A stretch of 64,000 nt of DNA from Bacillus salipaludis (GTDB taxonomy: Bacteria > Bacillota > Bacilli > Bacillales_B > DSM-18226): assembly GCF_004358205.1 (NCBI RefSeq), contig NZ_SMYO01000018.1, forward strand, positions 1-64,000. Reading direction: 5' to 3'. The translations under genes and the position numbers were made by a program. Positions 34,058 through 43,085 of the stretch are shown in pieces; positions within the stretch are counted from its first letter, which is position 1, and each line of letters opens with the position of its first letter. A model generated the notes under the pieces. That model was not told the origin of the DNA, did not search any database, and saw nothing but the letters and a program-made list of their open reading frames with translations.

Positions 34058-35287
34058 CTATTTGTAAGCTAGCCGATGCAATAATTGGATCAGAACAGAT
34101 AGTCCTGTTTCTAAATCATGGTTTGAAGTATATTCAGACGGAGAATGACTAATTCCTCCCTGACTTGGAACAAACACTAACGCGGTCGGACACATTCGCG
34201 CGAATAACTGGGAATCGTGCCCCGCTCCGCTATTCATCACATGATAAGAAATATTACTATTTATACAAATGGTTTGAACTATTTGTTGCAACTTTGCATC
34301 CATTTGAACCGGCTGAACATTATGCCAAATTTCTATGCCAATCTCCAAACCCAATTTTTGAGCTATTTCAAGAAACTGCCGCTTAAACTGCTCGCAAAAA
34401 ATGCTCAAAACCGAATTCACCGGATGTCTTGCATCTACCGTAAATTCCACTTGTCCTGGTATCACATTCGGTACATTTGGTTCCACAAACAGCTGACCAA
34501 CTGTTGTAACAAAGTCTTCGTCGTATTCTTTCGTTAAGCCATATAAATCATGAATCATCGTTACGGCTCCCAGAAGTGCATCTTTTCTCCACTTCATTAA
34601 GGTTGTACCCACATGATTTGGCTCTCCCTTTACAGTAATTCGAAACCTTTTTTGACCGACAATTGACTGAACAATACCGATGGATTTTTGAAGTCTTTCG
34701 AGACTGGGGCCTTGTTCAATATGTAATTCAACAAAGGCAGAAATATCACTACGGACTACGTCAGGTTGCTCGCCAATCCCGAATCCAGCCTCTTTCATTG
34801 CCTGCTCAAAACAGATTCCCTCAGAATCTCTAAAACCATTAATATCTTGAATGCAATAGATTCCTGTCATCATGCCGGAACCCCAGCAGGCGATGGGAAA
34901 ACGGCTTCCTTCCTCTTCACACAATGAAACGACCTCGAGATTCACCTTGGGGTGGCCCTGATGCTCTTTAAGATGCTTTAACGCAAGGATACCTGCTAAT
35001 ATTCCATAAGCGCCATCATATTTTCCCCCTGAAAGAACAGTATCGATATGAGATCCCACCAGGATTGTCGGGGCCATTGAATCTTTAGACGCTAAACGCC
35101 CAAACAGGCTTCCTATTGGATCATAAGACGTTTGCAGCCCCAGTTCCTCCATCCATTCCTTTAGGACCTGCTGGGCTTCCTTCCAAGGTTTGGAGTAAAG
35201 AGTACGTGTAACACCACCATCAGGAACTGCACCATACGAGCTTAGCCACTCGATTGCTTCTGCCAGATTGTTAGGAAATGGACTCAT
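34058..35287 (-). CDS. Allantoate amidohydrolase (M20 family)
   Basis: About 409 residues. The binuclear metal site motifs of M20 hydantoinase/carbamoylase enzymes are in order: GSHIDTVLSGG, KYDGAYG, CEEEGSRF, FVELHIEQGP and HSPSEYTS near the end. It would convert allantoate to ureidoglycine, CO2 and ammonia, the last step encoded in this operon. The start at 35287 (MSPFPNN) follows TGGAGGGAGTATC; the longer reading overlaps the allantoinase gene. Its position after allantoinase makes allantoate the likely substrate (PucF/AllC type). Confidence 0.88.
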   Translation of the reverse strand: MSPFPNNLAEAIEWLSSYGAVPDGGVTRTLYSKPWKEAQQVLKEWMEELGLQTSYDPIGSLFGRLASKDSMAPTILVGSHIDTVLSGGKYDGAYGILAGILALKHLKEHQGHPKVNLEVVSLCEEEGSRFPIACWGSGMMTGIYCIQDINGFRDSEGICFEQAMKEAGFGIGEQPDVVRSDISAFVELHIEQGPSLERLQKSIGIVQSIVGQKRFRITVKGEPNHVGTTLMKWRKDALLGAVTMIHDLYGLTKEYDEDFVTTVGQLFVEPNVPNVIPGQVEFTVDARHPVNSVLSIFCEQFKRQFLEIAQKLGLEIGIEIWHNVQPVQMDAKLQQIVQTICINSNISYHVMNSGAGHDSQLFARMCPTALVFVPSQGGISHSPSEYTSNHDLETGLSVLIQLLHRLAYK

Positions 35288-35303
35288 GATACTCCCTCCA
35301 TGG

Positions 35304-36674
35304 TTAGAGACACAGACCAATTTTCTCTTTTGTTATACCTGTTTGGTCGTCATAAATAACCTTGCCCCGTAAAATCGTTTTTTTTATTTTGACTAAAAAT
35401 TCCTTATTCTCATACGGGGAAAATTTATTCCGAAAACCAAAGGATTTTTTATCCGCAAAGGTCGTTTCATCCAATCGGATCAACACTAAATCAGCATCCA
35501 ATCCCGGACGAATTCTCCCTTTTCGATTCGCAATTCCAAATCGGTCAGCTACACGTGAGGTCCCTAAAGGCAGAATATGTGTTAGTTTTATTTTTCTCTT
35601 TAAAGCCTCATCGAGCATTGCAAGCCATGTAAATTGTACTCCTTGAATTCCGCCCCAAGAATTCCAAATGGTGTCTGTTGTTTTCATCGTATAAAGACAT
35701 GGAGAATGATCGGAACCAATCGTATCAATCATGCCCTTCGAAAGGCATTCCCATAATCCTTCGACCTCTTCCCGAACCCTTAGCGGCGGCGCACATTTAA
35801 GGATAGCTCCTTGCTGCAAGAAATCATCTTCATCAAAAATTAGATAATGCGGACAGGTTTCTAGCGTTACGTTTACACCGCTTTTTTTAGCTAGGTCGAT
35901 CTGAGCGACTACTTTTGCGGAACTAATATGGACAAAATGAATGGCTGTTCCATATTTTGCGGCAAGCTCTAAGGCATAATTTACAGCCTTTTCTTCTGCG
36001 GAAATAGGTCTGCTCAAAGAGAAGGCTTTTCGTTCATTTACACTAGGACGTTGCTTATAACAAGTAGTCAATCTCACGATCTCCTCTTCCCACTCCGCAT
36101 GGAGGGCAAGAATTTTATTGTGTTCCTTTGCCACTTGCATGGCTTGTTTTAAACCTTCCGGTGAAACCAAACTAAAATCCGTAATTCCGCTTTCGCTCAT
36201 AAATGCTTTCCATCCAATAATTCCATCACTCATTTGTGCCAATTCTGCCCGGCTTTCAAGATTTGTACCTGTCAATCCCCCCCAAAGAGCATAATCAACA
36301 TGTGATAGAGAGGTTAAATAATTCTTTTTTTCTAGTAAATAATGGAGGTTGGTAATAGAAGGGGAACAATTGAGCGGCATGTCAAAAATGGTGGTTGTTC
36401 CGCCCATAGCGGCTGCACGGCTGCCTGTCTCTATTCCTTCCCAATCGGTTCGTCCCGGATCATTAAAATGGACATGTGCATCAATAAAACCGGGAACAAC
36501 AAGACAGCCGCTTGCATCGATAACATTTTTATTTGTTTCTTTCAAAGGTTCAGCTTTATCTTTTACTAGGGTGTCAATTCGCTCATCTTTGATTTTTATG
36601 CTTATTTCCTGAAATCCAGCATCTGTAAAAACCAAACCATTTTTTATCCATAACTCTGTTGGCATCTGTTTCAC
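35304..36674 (-). CDS. allB: Allantoinase
   Basis: A 456-residue cyclic amidohydrolase. The metal ligands are in PGFIDAHVHFNDPGR, the carbamylated Lys in IIGWKAFMSESG, then LALHAEWEEE, AIHFVHISSA and IGSDHSPCLY. It opens the hydantoin ring of allantoin to allantoate. The GTG at 36674 lies one base after the HIU hydrolase stop (ATG option at 36665), showing tight operon packing. Called PucH in B. subtilis. All catalytic residues are intact. Confidence 0.93.
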   Translation of the reverse strand: MKQMPTELWIKNGLVFTDAGFQEISIKIKDERIDTLVKDKAEPLKETNKNVIDASGCLVVPGFIDAHVHFNDPGRTDWEGIETGSRAAAMGGTTTIFDMPLNCSPSITNLHYLLEKKNYLTSLSHVDYALWGGLTGTNLESRAELAQMSDGIIGWKAFMSESGITDFSLVSPEGLKQAMQVAKEHNKILALHAEWEEEIVRLTTCYKQRPSVNERKAFSLSRPISAEEKAVNYALELAAKYGTAIHFVHISSAKVVAQIDLAKKSGVNVTLETCPHYLIFDEDDFLQQGAILKCAPPLRVREEVEGLWECLSKGMIDTIGSDHSPCLYTMKTTDTIWNSWGGIQGVQFTWLAMLDEALKRKIKLTHILPLGTSRVADRFGIANRKGRIRPGLDADLVLIRLDETTFADKKSFGFRNKFSPYENKEFLVKIKKTILRGKVIYDDQTGITKEKIGLCL

Positions 36675-36675
36675 C

Positions 36676-37035
36676 CTAACTTCCTCGGTAAGTACTGTAG
36701 CCCCCAGGAGAGATTAACAGGGGTACATGGTAATGAGTCTCAGGCTGGGAGATTCCAAAGCGGACTGGAACACACTCAAGGAAAGATGGATCTCCCATTA
36801 CTGTTCCGCTCCTCCTGAAATACTCCCCAATGTGAAACCGAATTTCATAGATTCCTTTTTTCATGGACTCCCCCTCCAGGAGCGGCTGGTTTACTCTTCC
36901 ATCTTCATTTGTATAGCTATTCTGTAAGAACTCAGACTGATGACCCGCCCCCACCAGCCACAATTCCACTAAAACCCCGCTTGCTGGCCTTCCTTTGCTC
37001 AAATCCAGAACATGGGTTGTCAGCTTTCCTGTCAT
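36676..37035 (-). CDS. 5-hydroxyisourate hydrolase (transthyretin-like)
   Basis: A 119-residue HIU hydrolase (PucM/UraH). The family motifs are LTTHVLDLSKGRPA at the N-terminus, an internal Arg in YEIRFHIGEYF, HYHVPLLISP and the signature C-terminal YRGS. It hydrolyses 5-hydroxyisourate from urate oxidase to OHCU. Its ATG overlaps the urate oxidase stop in ATGA (37032-37035), with TGAGGAGT upstream. Translational coupling keeps it level with the enzyme that makes its unstable substrate. Confidence 0.93.
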   Translation of the reverse strand: MTGKLTTHVLDLSKGRPASGVLVELWLVGAGHQSEFLQNSYTNEDGRVNQPLLEGESMKKGIYEIRFHIGEYFRRSGTVMGDPSFLECVPVRFGISQPETHYHVPLLISPGGYSTYRGS

Positions 37036-37985
37036 TCGCCTGACTCCTCAGTATTTTCCACATCCTCGCGTGTCAGCGAAAAACGTTGAAAGCCAAATGG
37101 CGGGCGAGGCTCAGTGAATACTTTGCCTTCTTCTGATACTGGAATATCGTCTAAAACGGTTTCCCATGTCCTGTTATTGGACTCGAAGCGAACCTCTATT
37201 AATTGCGGGAAACGCTGCAGTATCCTTTTACCGATCCGATAAATAAGATTTTGGATGGAAGGTGAGGTTTCTTCATGAAAAATGGTACAGGCAATATCTC
37301 TTACTTGTTCGGCTGCCACGTATCCTTCCTGTGTATTTCCTTTGGCATCCTCCATATCGTTATAACGCCAATCAATATTTAAATAGATAAATAGCGGACG
37401 GTCGTAGGATTCTGGCAGCGTCGTATATTCATCCTTCACGTATCCGTAAAAAGAACTTCCCCTCACCTTTATAAGTTTAAGCCCCTTTAAACTGCTGATT
37501 TGGTCGGTTATAGTGATTCCCTCCTTAGTACGTTTCACTTCCACAGATGCACAAGCCTGCTCATTTAAAGAATAACGAAACACCAAAGGACTTGGCTCGA
37601 AACGATCCTTGGCTGGAACGGGAAGCTCTTCAAAGGGAATTTGCTCGCCGGACATCTTGACGCAAGTCATTTGCGGATACTTTTCAAGAAAGCGGCGACC
37701 GACAAATTCCAAAAATCCTTCTTGAGTTGCCCCCTCATATTCCCCAGCATGCTTGAGAATAAAATTTTTCATGGAATCGGTTGCGACAACTACTGTATTA
37801 TCGCCTTCTGTAAAGGAGGAAAGAAACGCATCTCCCTCCACTGCCACCTTTACATTCATACCAAAAAGGATATTCTCACGCCCCGTAAAGGCTGATTCAG
37901 GGATGGACCGAACCGTTTTAAGTGGCTTTGCATAAGTACGATAAACCCAAACAGCTTCCTTTCCATAACTCATGATCCTTTGCAT
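37032..37985 (-). CDS. Urate oxidase (uricase)
   Basis: A 317-residue cofactor-free uricase. Typical segments are FGMNVKVAVEGDAFLSSFTEGDNT with the catalytic-type Thr, VVATDSMKNFILKH, SSFYGYVKDEYTTL, LNIDWRYND and a late VRFESNNRTWE. It converts urate to 5-hydroxyisourate with O2. In B. subtilis this domain is fused behind OHCU decarboxylase as PucL; here it is a separate gene whose ATG follows the upstream TAA in the same frame, with AAAGGAG inside the upstream gene serving as its ribosome binding site. Confidence 0.93.
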   Translation of the reverse strand: MQRIMSYGKEAVWVYRTYAKPLKTVRSIPESAFTGRENILFGMNVKVAVEGDAFLSSFTEGDNTVVVATDSMKNFILKHAGEYEGATQEGFLEFVGRRFLEKYPQMTCVKMSGEQIPFEELPVPAKDRFEPSPLVFRYSLNEQACASVEVKRTKEGITITDQISSLKGLKLIKVRGSSFYGYVKDEYTTLPESYDRPLFIYLNIDWRYNDMEDAKGNTQEGYVAAEQVRDIACTIFHEETSPSIQNLIYRIGKRILQRFPQLIEVRFESNNRTWETVLDDIPVSEEGKVFTEPRPPFGFQRFSLTREDVENTEESGE

Positions 37986-38513
37986 TTACTCATCTCCTTT
38001 TTCAAAGATATCGTTTAGACGGAACCCGGCGATTTTATAAACCTCATTTATTGCCGTATTACATTCAACTTCATAGTCACTGTCCACCCGTTCTTTCATC
38101 GCAGAAAGAATTGAATCTTTGTTTTGTCCCTTAACCGCCATGATAAAAGGAAACCCAAATTTCTCAACATATCTTTGATTAAGCGAAACAAACTCTTCGT
38201 ATTCACCCTTAGAAAGTTTATCTAAGCCGACACCGGCTTGTTCTTTTTGAGAGACCTCCGACATTTTCAATTTGGTTCCGAGATCGGGATGGGAACGGAG
38301 CAGTGCTAATTGCAACGGTTCCTCTGCATTTTGGACCACTGTGATCATGGCTTGGAAGAGTTCCTTACATGATTGAAAAGGCTGACGATCCCATGCTTTC
38401 TCTACCACCCATGGGGAGTGTTCAAATATCCAGCCAACGGTGTTAACAAACTCTTCTTTGTTCATTTGATTGACTTTCTGTAATGTTAACCTTCCTATAT
38501 CATTCATCTCCAT
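37986..38513 (-). CDS. uraD: OHCU decarboxylase
   Basis: A 175-residue helical protein. It has FEHSPWVVEKAWDRQPF, the catalytic LLRSHPDLGTK and FPFIMAVKGQNKDSIL. It decarboxylates 2-oxo-4-hydroxy-4-carboxy-5-ureidoimidazoline to S-allantoin. As the first gene of a five-gene minus-strand operon it precedes urate oxidase directly and in frame, separated by one TAA. No strong ribosome binding site precedes ATG 38513; ATG 38507 after GGAG is an alternative start. Confidence 0.92.
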   Translation of the reverse strand: MEMNDIGRLTLQKVNQMNKEEFVNTVGWIFEHSPWVVEKAWDRQPFQSCKELFQAMITVVQNAEEPLQLALLRSHPDLGTKLKMSEVSQKEQAGVGLDKLSKGEYEEFVSLNQRYVEKFGFPFIMAVKGQNKDSILSAMKERVDSDYEVECNTAINEVYKIAGFRLNDIFEKGDE

Positions 38514-39051
38514 TTCTTTATGCTTGGGCTAGCAATAAAGCGAGCATCTCCTTACATATTACCGTTTTAATTTCCAGGTTAATTCTAACTGATCAGGCAC
38601 TCAAACAGTTGGAGAATGAAACATGGCAGCCCCCAGCCTAATCATGACTGGCATTTACTTTTTTAATTTTTTTCCTATAATAGCCAAATGACGAACTATC
38701 ATCCACATTAGTGTCATATAATCTCACATAGAACTATCTTTTGTTTATTTACAAATGGCTAAGATTTTGGAGAAAAGCAATAGAGTAATACTCTGAACAG
38801 TAAATTATTTAAATAAGGAGTCGGATGTGAAGACTTTTAACGCGGTTATTTTAGAAATAATCGATCAGATAATCTGACAACAAGTGAAAAATAAGGAGGC
38901 TTTTATATAATAATTAACTAAAGTAAAAGGAATAGGAACTCCATTTCCGGGCTGAGATATTAATAATTAAAACAAGATTGCCCCCTTTCATATCAAGGCG
39001 TCGTGTATGAATCGAAGGTTTACTTTAATATATAAGATAGGAGAGGTTGTT
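38514..39051. promoter_or_regulatory. Divergent control region between the uricase operon and guaD
   Basis: About 540 bases with no full gene. On the plus strand AAGGAG at 38815-38821 precedes a GTG frame (MKTFNAVILEIIDQII, stop near 38877), and a second AAGGAGG near 38892 has no start after it; these look like a leader peptide or a decayed gene. No purine riboswitch core was found. A PucR-type activator would be expected to bind here, but I could not match its box convincingly. Confidence 0.35.
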
Positions 39052-39522
39052 ATGTCAGATTTTCGTTTTATGGAAAAAGCCATTGAGATCGCACTTCAGA
39101 ATGTGCTTACAAGTAACGGGGGACCCTTTGGGGCGATTGTTGTGAAAGACGGGAAGATTATTGGGACAGGTCGGAATGAAGTAACGGCCTCGTTTGATCC
39201 CACTGCTCATGCCGAGGTCCAAGCCATTCGAGATGCCTGTAGAAATATTAATGACTTTCAGCTGACTGACTGCGAGATTTATACCAGCTGCGAGCCCTGT
39301 CCAATGTGTATTGGTGCCATTTATTGGGCACGGCCAAAGGCTGTATATTTTGCCTGTACCAAACAAGATGCAGCCAAGATCGGTTTCGATGATCAGTTCA
39401 TATATGACCAACTCTCACTTCCAATCGAAAATCGAAAAATACTAATGAAACAAATTTACATTCGAAAAGGTGATTTACCATTTAGAACATGGGAAAAATC
39501 TAAGAATAAGGTGGAATACTAA
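39052..39522 (+). CDS. guaD: Guanine deaminase
   Basis: A 156-residue enzyme of the cytidine/deoxycytidylate deaminase fold, the length of B. subtilis GuaD. Zinc-site motifs are TAHAEVQAIRDAC (His-Ala-Glu) and SCEPCPMCIGAIYW (PCxxC). It converts guanine to xanthine and ammonia, feeding the urate branch. ATG 39052 (MSDFRFMEKAIEIA) follows ATAGGAGAGG; the upstream ATG at 39007 adds residues not found in the family. It is divergent from the urate-degradation operon, consistent with shared control. Confidence 0.9.
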   Translation: MSDFRFMEKAIEIALQNVLTSNGGPFGAIVVKDGKIIGTGRNEVTASFDPTAHAEVQAIRDACRNINDFQLTDCEIYTSCEPCPMCIGAIYWARPKAVYFACTKQDAAKIGFDDQFIYDQLSLPIENRKILMKQIYIRKGDLPFRTWEKSKNKVEY

Positions 39523-39545
39523 TCTAACAAAAGAGGATGTTTAAA

Positions 39546-39638
39546 ATGGAAAAATATCAATTAGTAAAACGAATCTCTGTACCTGCCAGAAGAGAATTTC
39601 TTATACATTGCACATGGAATACACATAAATTAAACTAG
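39546..39638 (+). CDS. Small ORF or gene remnant, 30 aa
   Basis: Begins MEKYQLVKRISVPARREFLI and ends at TAG 39638. AGAGGATG precedes the ATG. It follows guaD by 23 bases. It could be the start of a lost operon gene. Nothing else is seen up to the CBS gene except a terminator. Confidence 0.3.
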   Translation: MEKYQLVKRISVPARREFLIHCTWNTHKLN

Positions 39639-39724
39639 AATATCGATGAATCTTCCGGCAGTAAGGATTCTATTATTGGTTATTTTTGATCAAACACAAA
39701 AAGTGGAATAGCCTGCAAACAAAG

Positions 39725-39761
39725 AAAAGGCTCAAAACCTTAAGACTAAAGGATTTGGGCC
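39725..39761 (-). terminator. Intrinsic terminator after the CBS gene
   Basis: Minus strand GGCCCAAATCCTT / AAGGTTTTGAGCC followed by ttttctttg, 30 bases past the CBS stop. Confidence 0.75.
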
Positions 39762-39790
39762 TCTTCTAAATGATGAACTAAGTAATCCCC

Positions 39791-40249
39791 TTAATTAAAT
39801 ATTGATTTTGATAAATTATGGACAATGTCTCCTCGGCTTATAATCCCTACAACCCTACCGGCTCCATTCACAACAGGAATCTTTTTAAAATGATGCTTCG
39901 ATATTAAACGAATGGCACTTTCAAAGTCATCATCGGGTGCTAATGTCTTAATGTTTTTCCTTACCATAATTTCCTCAATTGGGGTATTCATTTTTTCTCT
40001 TAATACATCTTCTATTTTTTGCGCTTCTTCTACATAGGTAACATAGTAAGCTAAATATAATTTCTCTTTATGGGGGGAAAGAAAACGTACGATATCCCCG
40101 TCTGAAACAATGCCCACTAAATTTCCTTTCTCATCAACCACTGGGACACCGCCAATTCGATTCGTTTCTAAAATAGAAATTAATTCTTTGACCGTTGTTG
40201 AATGCTTAGCCGTAATGACATTTCGAATCATAAAATCGCGTACTTGCAT
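39791..40249 (-). CDS. Tandem CBS-domain protein
   Basis: A 152-residue protein built of two CBS domains: MIRNVITAKHSTTVKELISI to VGIVSDGDIVRF (about 7-60), and IMVRKNIKTLAPDDDFESAI to GIISRGDIVHNL (about 94-148). Tandem CBS pairs bind adenosine nucleotides and act as energy or second-messenger sensors. The fused catalytic domain seen in IMPDH or ion channels is absent. AAAGGAGAAAGG precedes the ATG. It lies 53 bases after the MFS gene on the same strand, so co-transcription is likely; a functional link is unknown. Confidence 0.87.
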   Translation of the reverse strand: MQVRDFMIRNVITAKHSTTVKELISILETNRIGGVPVVDEKGNLVGIVSDGDIVRFLSPHKEKLYLAYYVTYVEEAQKIEDVLREKMNTPIEEIMVRKNIKTLAPDDDFESAIRLISKHHFKKIPVVNGAGRVVGIISRGDIVHNLSKSIFN

Positions 40250-40302
40250 GTTGACCTTTCTCCTTTCTTGTATCTTTATATTAAAAGGAAAATATCATCT
40301 AC

Positions 40303-41502
40303 TTAATTATACTCTTCTACTGCATGCCGATCCCGATTTTTCTTGCCGCCCGCTAAAGCGAAGTAAGCAAATCCTCCAGCGACGATTAGAACGATTCCAG
40401 AGATAAAAACACTGCTATAACCGAATGATTTGGCCATAATTCCCAACACGAATGCGCCAATCGCCATTCCTAAATCCATTGAATTGAAGAACAACGAATT
40501 GGCGATTCCTACACGATGTTGTTCAACAGAACTAATAACCTGTGTTTGAAGTATTGGTGTAACAGATCCATACCCAATTCCAATGATTGCACCTGCCAAA
40601 ATCATAATCACTGCTGTTTGAGGCAATGAGAGCATAACCATCCCAATTGCAAATAAAATAATACAAGGATAAACAATTTTGTTTGCCCCGTAACGGTCTG
40701 CCCATACACCTGTAAATGGCCGGAATACAAACATTAAGCCTGCATAAAGAATAAAGAACGTACTGGCGGCCTTTACAAGGTTAATTTCTTGCGCATACAA
40801 AGCTAAGAATGATGCAATACCTGAATAAGCACATGCTAAGATAAATACTACAAGTGCAAATGGTGCAGCTTTTTTATCAATCAAATCATTAAGATCAAAT
40901 CTTTTACGAGTTTTCGAACCATTTTCTTGTTTCCCTTGATTTGGAGCATGAATAACCACGGATAGAAAGATATTTACTGCTGAAATGACAATACAAACAA
41001 TGTATGCTGTGTTGTATGCTCCAATATTAGCTAAGTTAAGCCCTATAACCGGCCCAATTACCATCGCCAATCCCATCGCTAATGAGAACCAGCTTAGCCC
41101 CTCACCACGTCTTGAATCTGGTATGATTTCTGCACAAATGGTACCTTTTACAGTTGTGATAACCCCAAACATGATTCCATGAATTATTCTCAGGATAAAT
41201 AATGCCCAAATATTTGTTGCAAATGGATAAAATAGTGTGGCAATAAAAAATGCTGCTGCAGAATAAATAAGTATTTTCTTTTGTGATCCTACACTTACCC
41301 ACTTACCAGCAAATGGCCGAATAACAATCGCTGCAAGTAAAAATAGGGTTACTAATAAACCAGCCTGATCCGCCCCCCCGCCAAATTCTTTTGTTAGTTG
41401 AATGGGAAGTGCTGTTAATAAGATATAAAATGCTAAAAAGATAAAAAAGCTGATTGTAGTGATATTTATGAAATCTTTTTTCCATAGTTTTGGTTTAACC
41501 AT
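40303..41502 (-). CDS. MFS transporter
   Basis: About 399 residues and twelve helices. The motif-A loop appears as RPFAGKWVSVGSQKK and again as RPFTGVWADRYGANK. The first helix is TTISFFIFLAFYILLTALPI. The profile fits the drug- or metabolite-efflux MFS group of Bacillus (YwoG/YfkF type). The start at 41502 (MVKPKLW) follows AAGGGGGAACAGG; the earlier ATG at 41541 is less supported. It is divergent from a LysR regulator, which probably controls it. Confidence 0.85.
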   Translation of the reverse strand: MVKPKLWKKDFINITTISFFIFLAFYILLTALPIQLTKEFGGGADQAGLLVTLFLLAAIVIRPFAGKWVSVGSQKKILIYSAAAFFIATLFYPFATNIWALFILRIIHGIMFGVITTVKGTICAEIIPDSRRGEGLSWFSLAMGLAMVIGPVIGLNLANIGAYNTAYIVCIVISAVNIFLSVVIHAPNQGKQENGSKTRKRFDLNDLIDKKAAPFALVVFILACAYSGIASFLALYAQEINLVKAASTFFILYAGLMFVFRPFTGVWADRYGANKIVYPCIILFAIGMVMLSLPQTAVIMILAGAIIGIGYGSVTPILQTQVISSVEQHRVGIANSLFFNSMDLGMAIGAFVLGIMAKSFGYSSVFISGIVLIVAGGFAYFALAGGKKNRDRHAVEEYN

Positions 41503-41575
41503 ATCCTGTTCCCCCTTGATTTTTCTCGTCAATGAACACATCTAGTAACGTACATATTTAGTATATATCGATTTG

Positions 41576-41616
41576 CCATGCATACATAATTGAATTTTTT
41601 ATAGAAACCATGCATA
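41576..41616. promoter_or_regulatory. Direct repeat in the MFS/LysR intergenic region
   Basis: CCATGCATA occurs at 41576-41584 and again at 41608-41616, 32 bp apart, about three helical turns. Each contains the palindrome ATGCAT. A spacing like this suits tandem LysR dimers. Confidence 0.45.
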
Positions 41617-41652
41617 ATAGTAATACCATCGATTGACAGGGGAGAATACGGA

Positions 41653-42534
41653 ATGGACTTTGACCAGCTTTTTTATTTCCAAATCGTTGCAAAACATCAG
41701 AGTCTAACAAAAGCCTCTGAAGAATTAAATCTTTCACAACCTGCATTAAGCCGTTCCATTTTGCGGCTTGAAGAAGAAATTGGTGTCCCTTTACTCGAAA
41801 GAAAAAGCCGTGGTGTCGTTTTAAACCAATATGGCAGGGTTTTTCTAAGCCATGCAAACCAGGTATTATCCGAAATGAAAGAAGCAAAACTAACTATCCA
41901 TGATATGGTCGATCCACACCGTGGAACCATTTCACTTGCATTTATCCAAACCCTTGGCTCTAGTTTTGTACCTGATTTAATCAGCGAGTTTCAAAAAGAA
42001 TTTCCCAACATTCAATTTCAATTATCTCAAAATATTTCAAGTGAAATTTTAAAAGAAATACATACAGCTAACATTGACATTGGCTTCTGTTCTCCGCAGG
42101 AACCGCACGATGATATGTGTTCCATTCCAGTCTTGAGAGAAGAATTATTTCTTATTGTTCCTGCTGCCCATAGGCTGGCAGGAACAGAGCAAGTCAATTT
42201 AAGTGAAGTAGCGGACGATCCGTTTATCTTATTCAAGCCCCAAACAGCCCTTCATGATTTAATAGAAAACCTCTGTAATGAAGCAGGATTCCTTCCAAGG
42301 AAGGTTTTTGAAGGATATGAGGAGAGGACAGTTTCTGACCTAGTTGGGGCCAATTTCGGTGTTGCCATTGTACCGTACATTCCTAATCTTGACGAAAGTA
42401 AGATTTCTATGATCCGGCTCCAGTCACCTAAATGCTTTCGAGTAATCCAATTGGTATGGAGGTTAAATGGATATATGTCTCCTGCAGTGACAAATTTTAA
42501 AGAATTTGTGGAGAGAAGGGCCTTCCGAGTTTAA
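41653..42534 (+). CDS. LysR family transcriptional regulator
   Basis: A 293-residue LysR protein. The N-terminal helix-turn-helix is MDFDQLFYFQIVAKHQSLTK ... LNLSQPALSRSILRLEEEIG, followed by the linker helix and a two-lobed effector domain with FIQTLGSSFVPDLISEFQKE and IDIGFCSPQEPHDD. It resembles the CynR/GltC-like subgroup. AGGGGAGAATACGG precedes the ATG. It is divergent from the MFS gene and likely regulates it in response to the transported compound. Confidence 0.9.
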   Translation: MDFDQLFYFQIVAKHQSLTKASEELNLSQPALSRSILRLEEEIGVPLLERKSRGVVLNQYGRVFLSHANQVLSEMKEAKLTIHDMVDPHRGTISLAFIQTLGSSFVPDLISEFQKEFPNIQFQLSQNISSEILKEIHTANIDIGFCSPQEPHDDMCSIPVLREELFLIVPAAHRLAGTEQVNLSEVADDPFILFKPQTALHDLIENLCNEAGFLPRKVFEGYEERTVSDLVGANFGVAIVPYIPNLDESKISMIRLQSPKCFRVIQLVWRLNGYMSPAVTNFKEFVERRAFRV

Positions 42535-42546
42535 TAACTAAAAAAA

Positions 42547-42590
42547 GCTGGTATTCCTTTGGTCCCCCCTAGGAATAACAGCAATATATT
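42547..42590 (+). terminator. Intrinsic terminator of the LysR gene
   Basis: GCTGGTATTCCT / AGGAATAACAGC, then aatatattt. The region 42591-43085 beyond it shows no convincing gene. Confidence 0.6.
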
Positions 42591-43085
42591 TATTATCTAC
42601 CTTAGGCTTTTTTTGGCAGCTTCCACACTCTCTTCATCCTTTGCATCCAGTTTCGCCATCTTAATATTGTCCTTAATGGAAATTATCCTGAGTGACCAAT
42701 CCCATTTGTACAGAATAAAGTTAACCAATCAGATGAAAGTGGTAAACGGCCAGCAGCACCATTAACAAGAAAGATTTTGCCCCTGGTATATTTAAGCCAA
42801 ACAGCTTAAAATTTTTTCTCGAATTTTCCATACATTCACCTTAAATCTACTCATTTAATTACTATGGGGAATTCCCCCAAAGTGTGGTTAATCTGGATTT
42901 ATTTGGACAATCTACCTAATATTAGACTAATTGTTTGGCATCGGGGAAGTTATCCATCAAACGTACCCAACATCTTCGATTGGAAAATTGATTTCCTGAG
43001 CTTCAAGTACGGCTAGCAGGAATACGCGTGAATCCGTTAAGGGATTATTTAACAAAATCACCCTTAGCAAAGGGGAACATAGCAA

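Noticed and set aside
38514..39051. Purine riboswitch upstream of guaD
   Set aside because: The conserved core (TATA...CCGTAAA-type loops) was not found.
42559..42765. 68-aa plus-strand frame after the LysR gene
   Set aside because: Starts inside the terminator and has no ribosome binding site.
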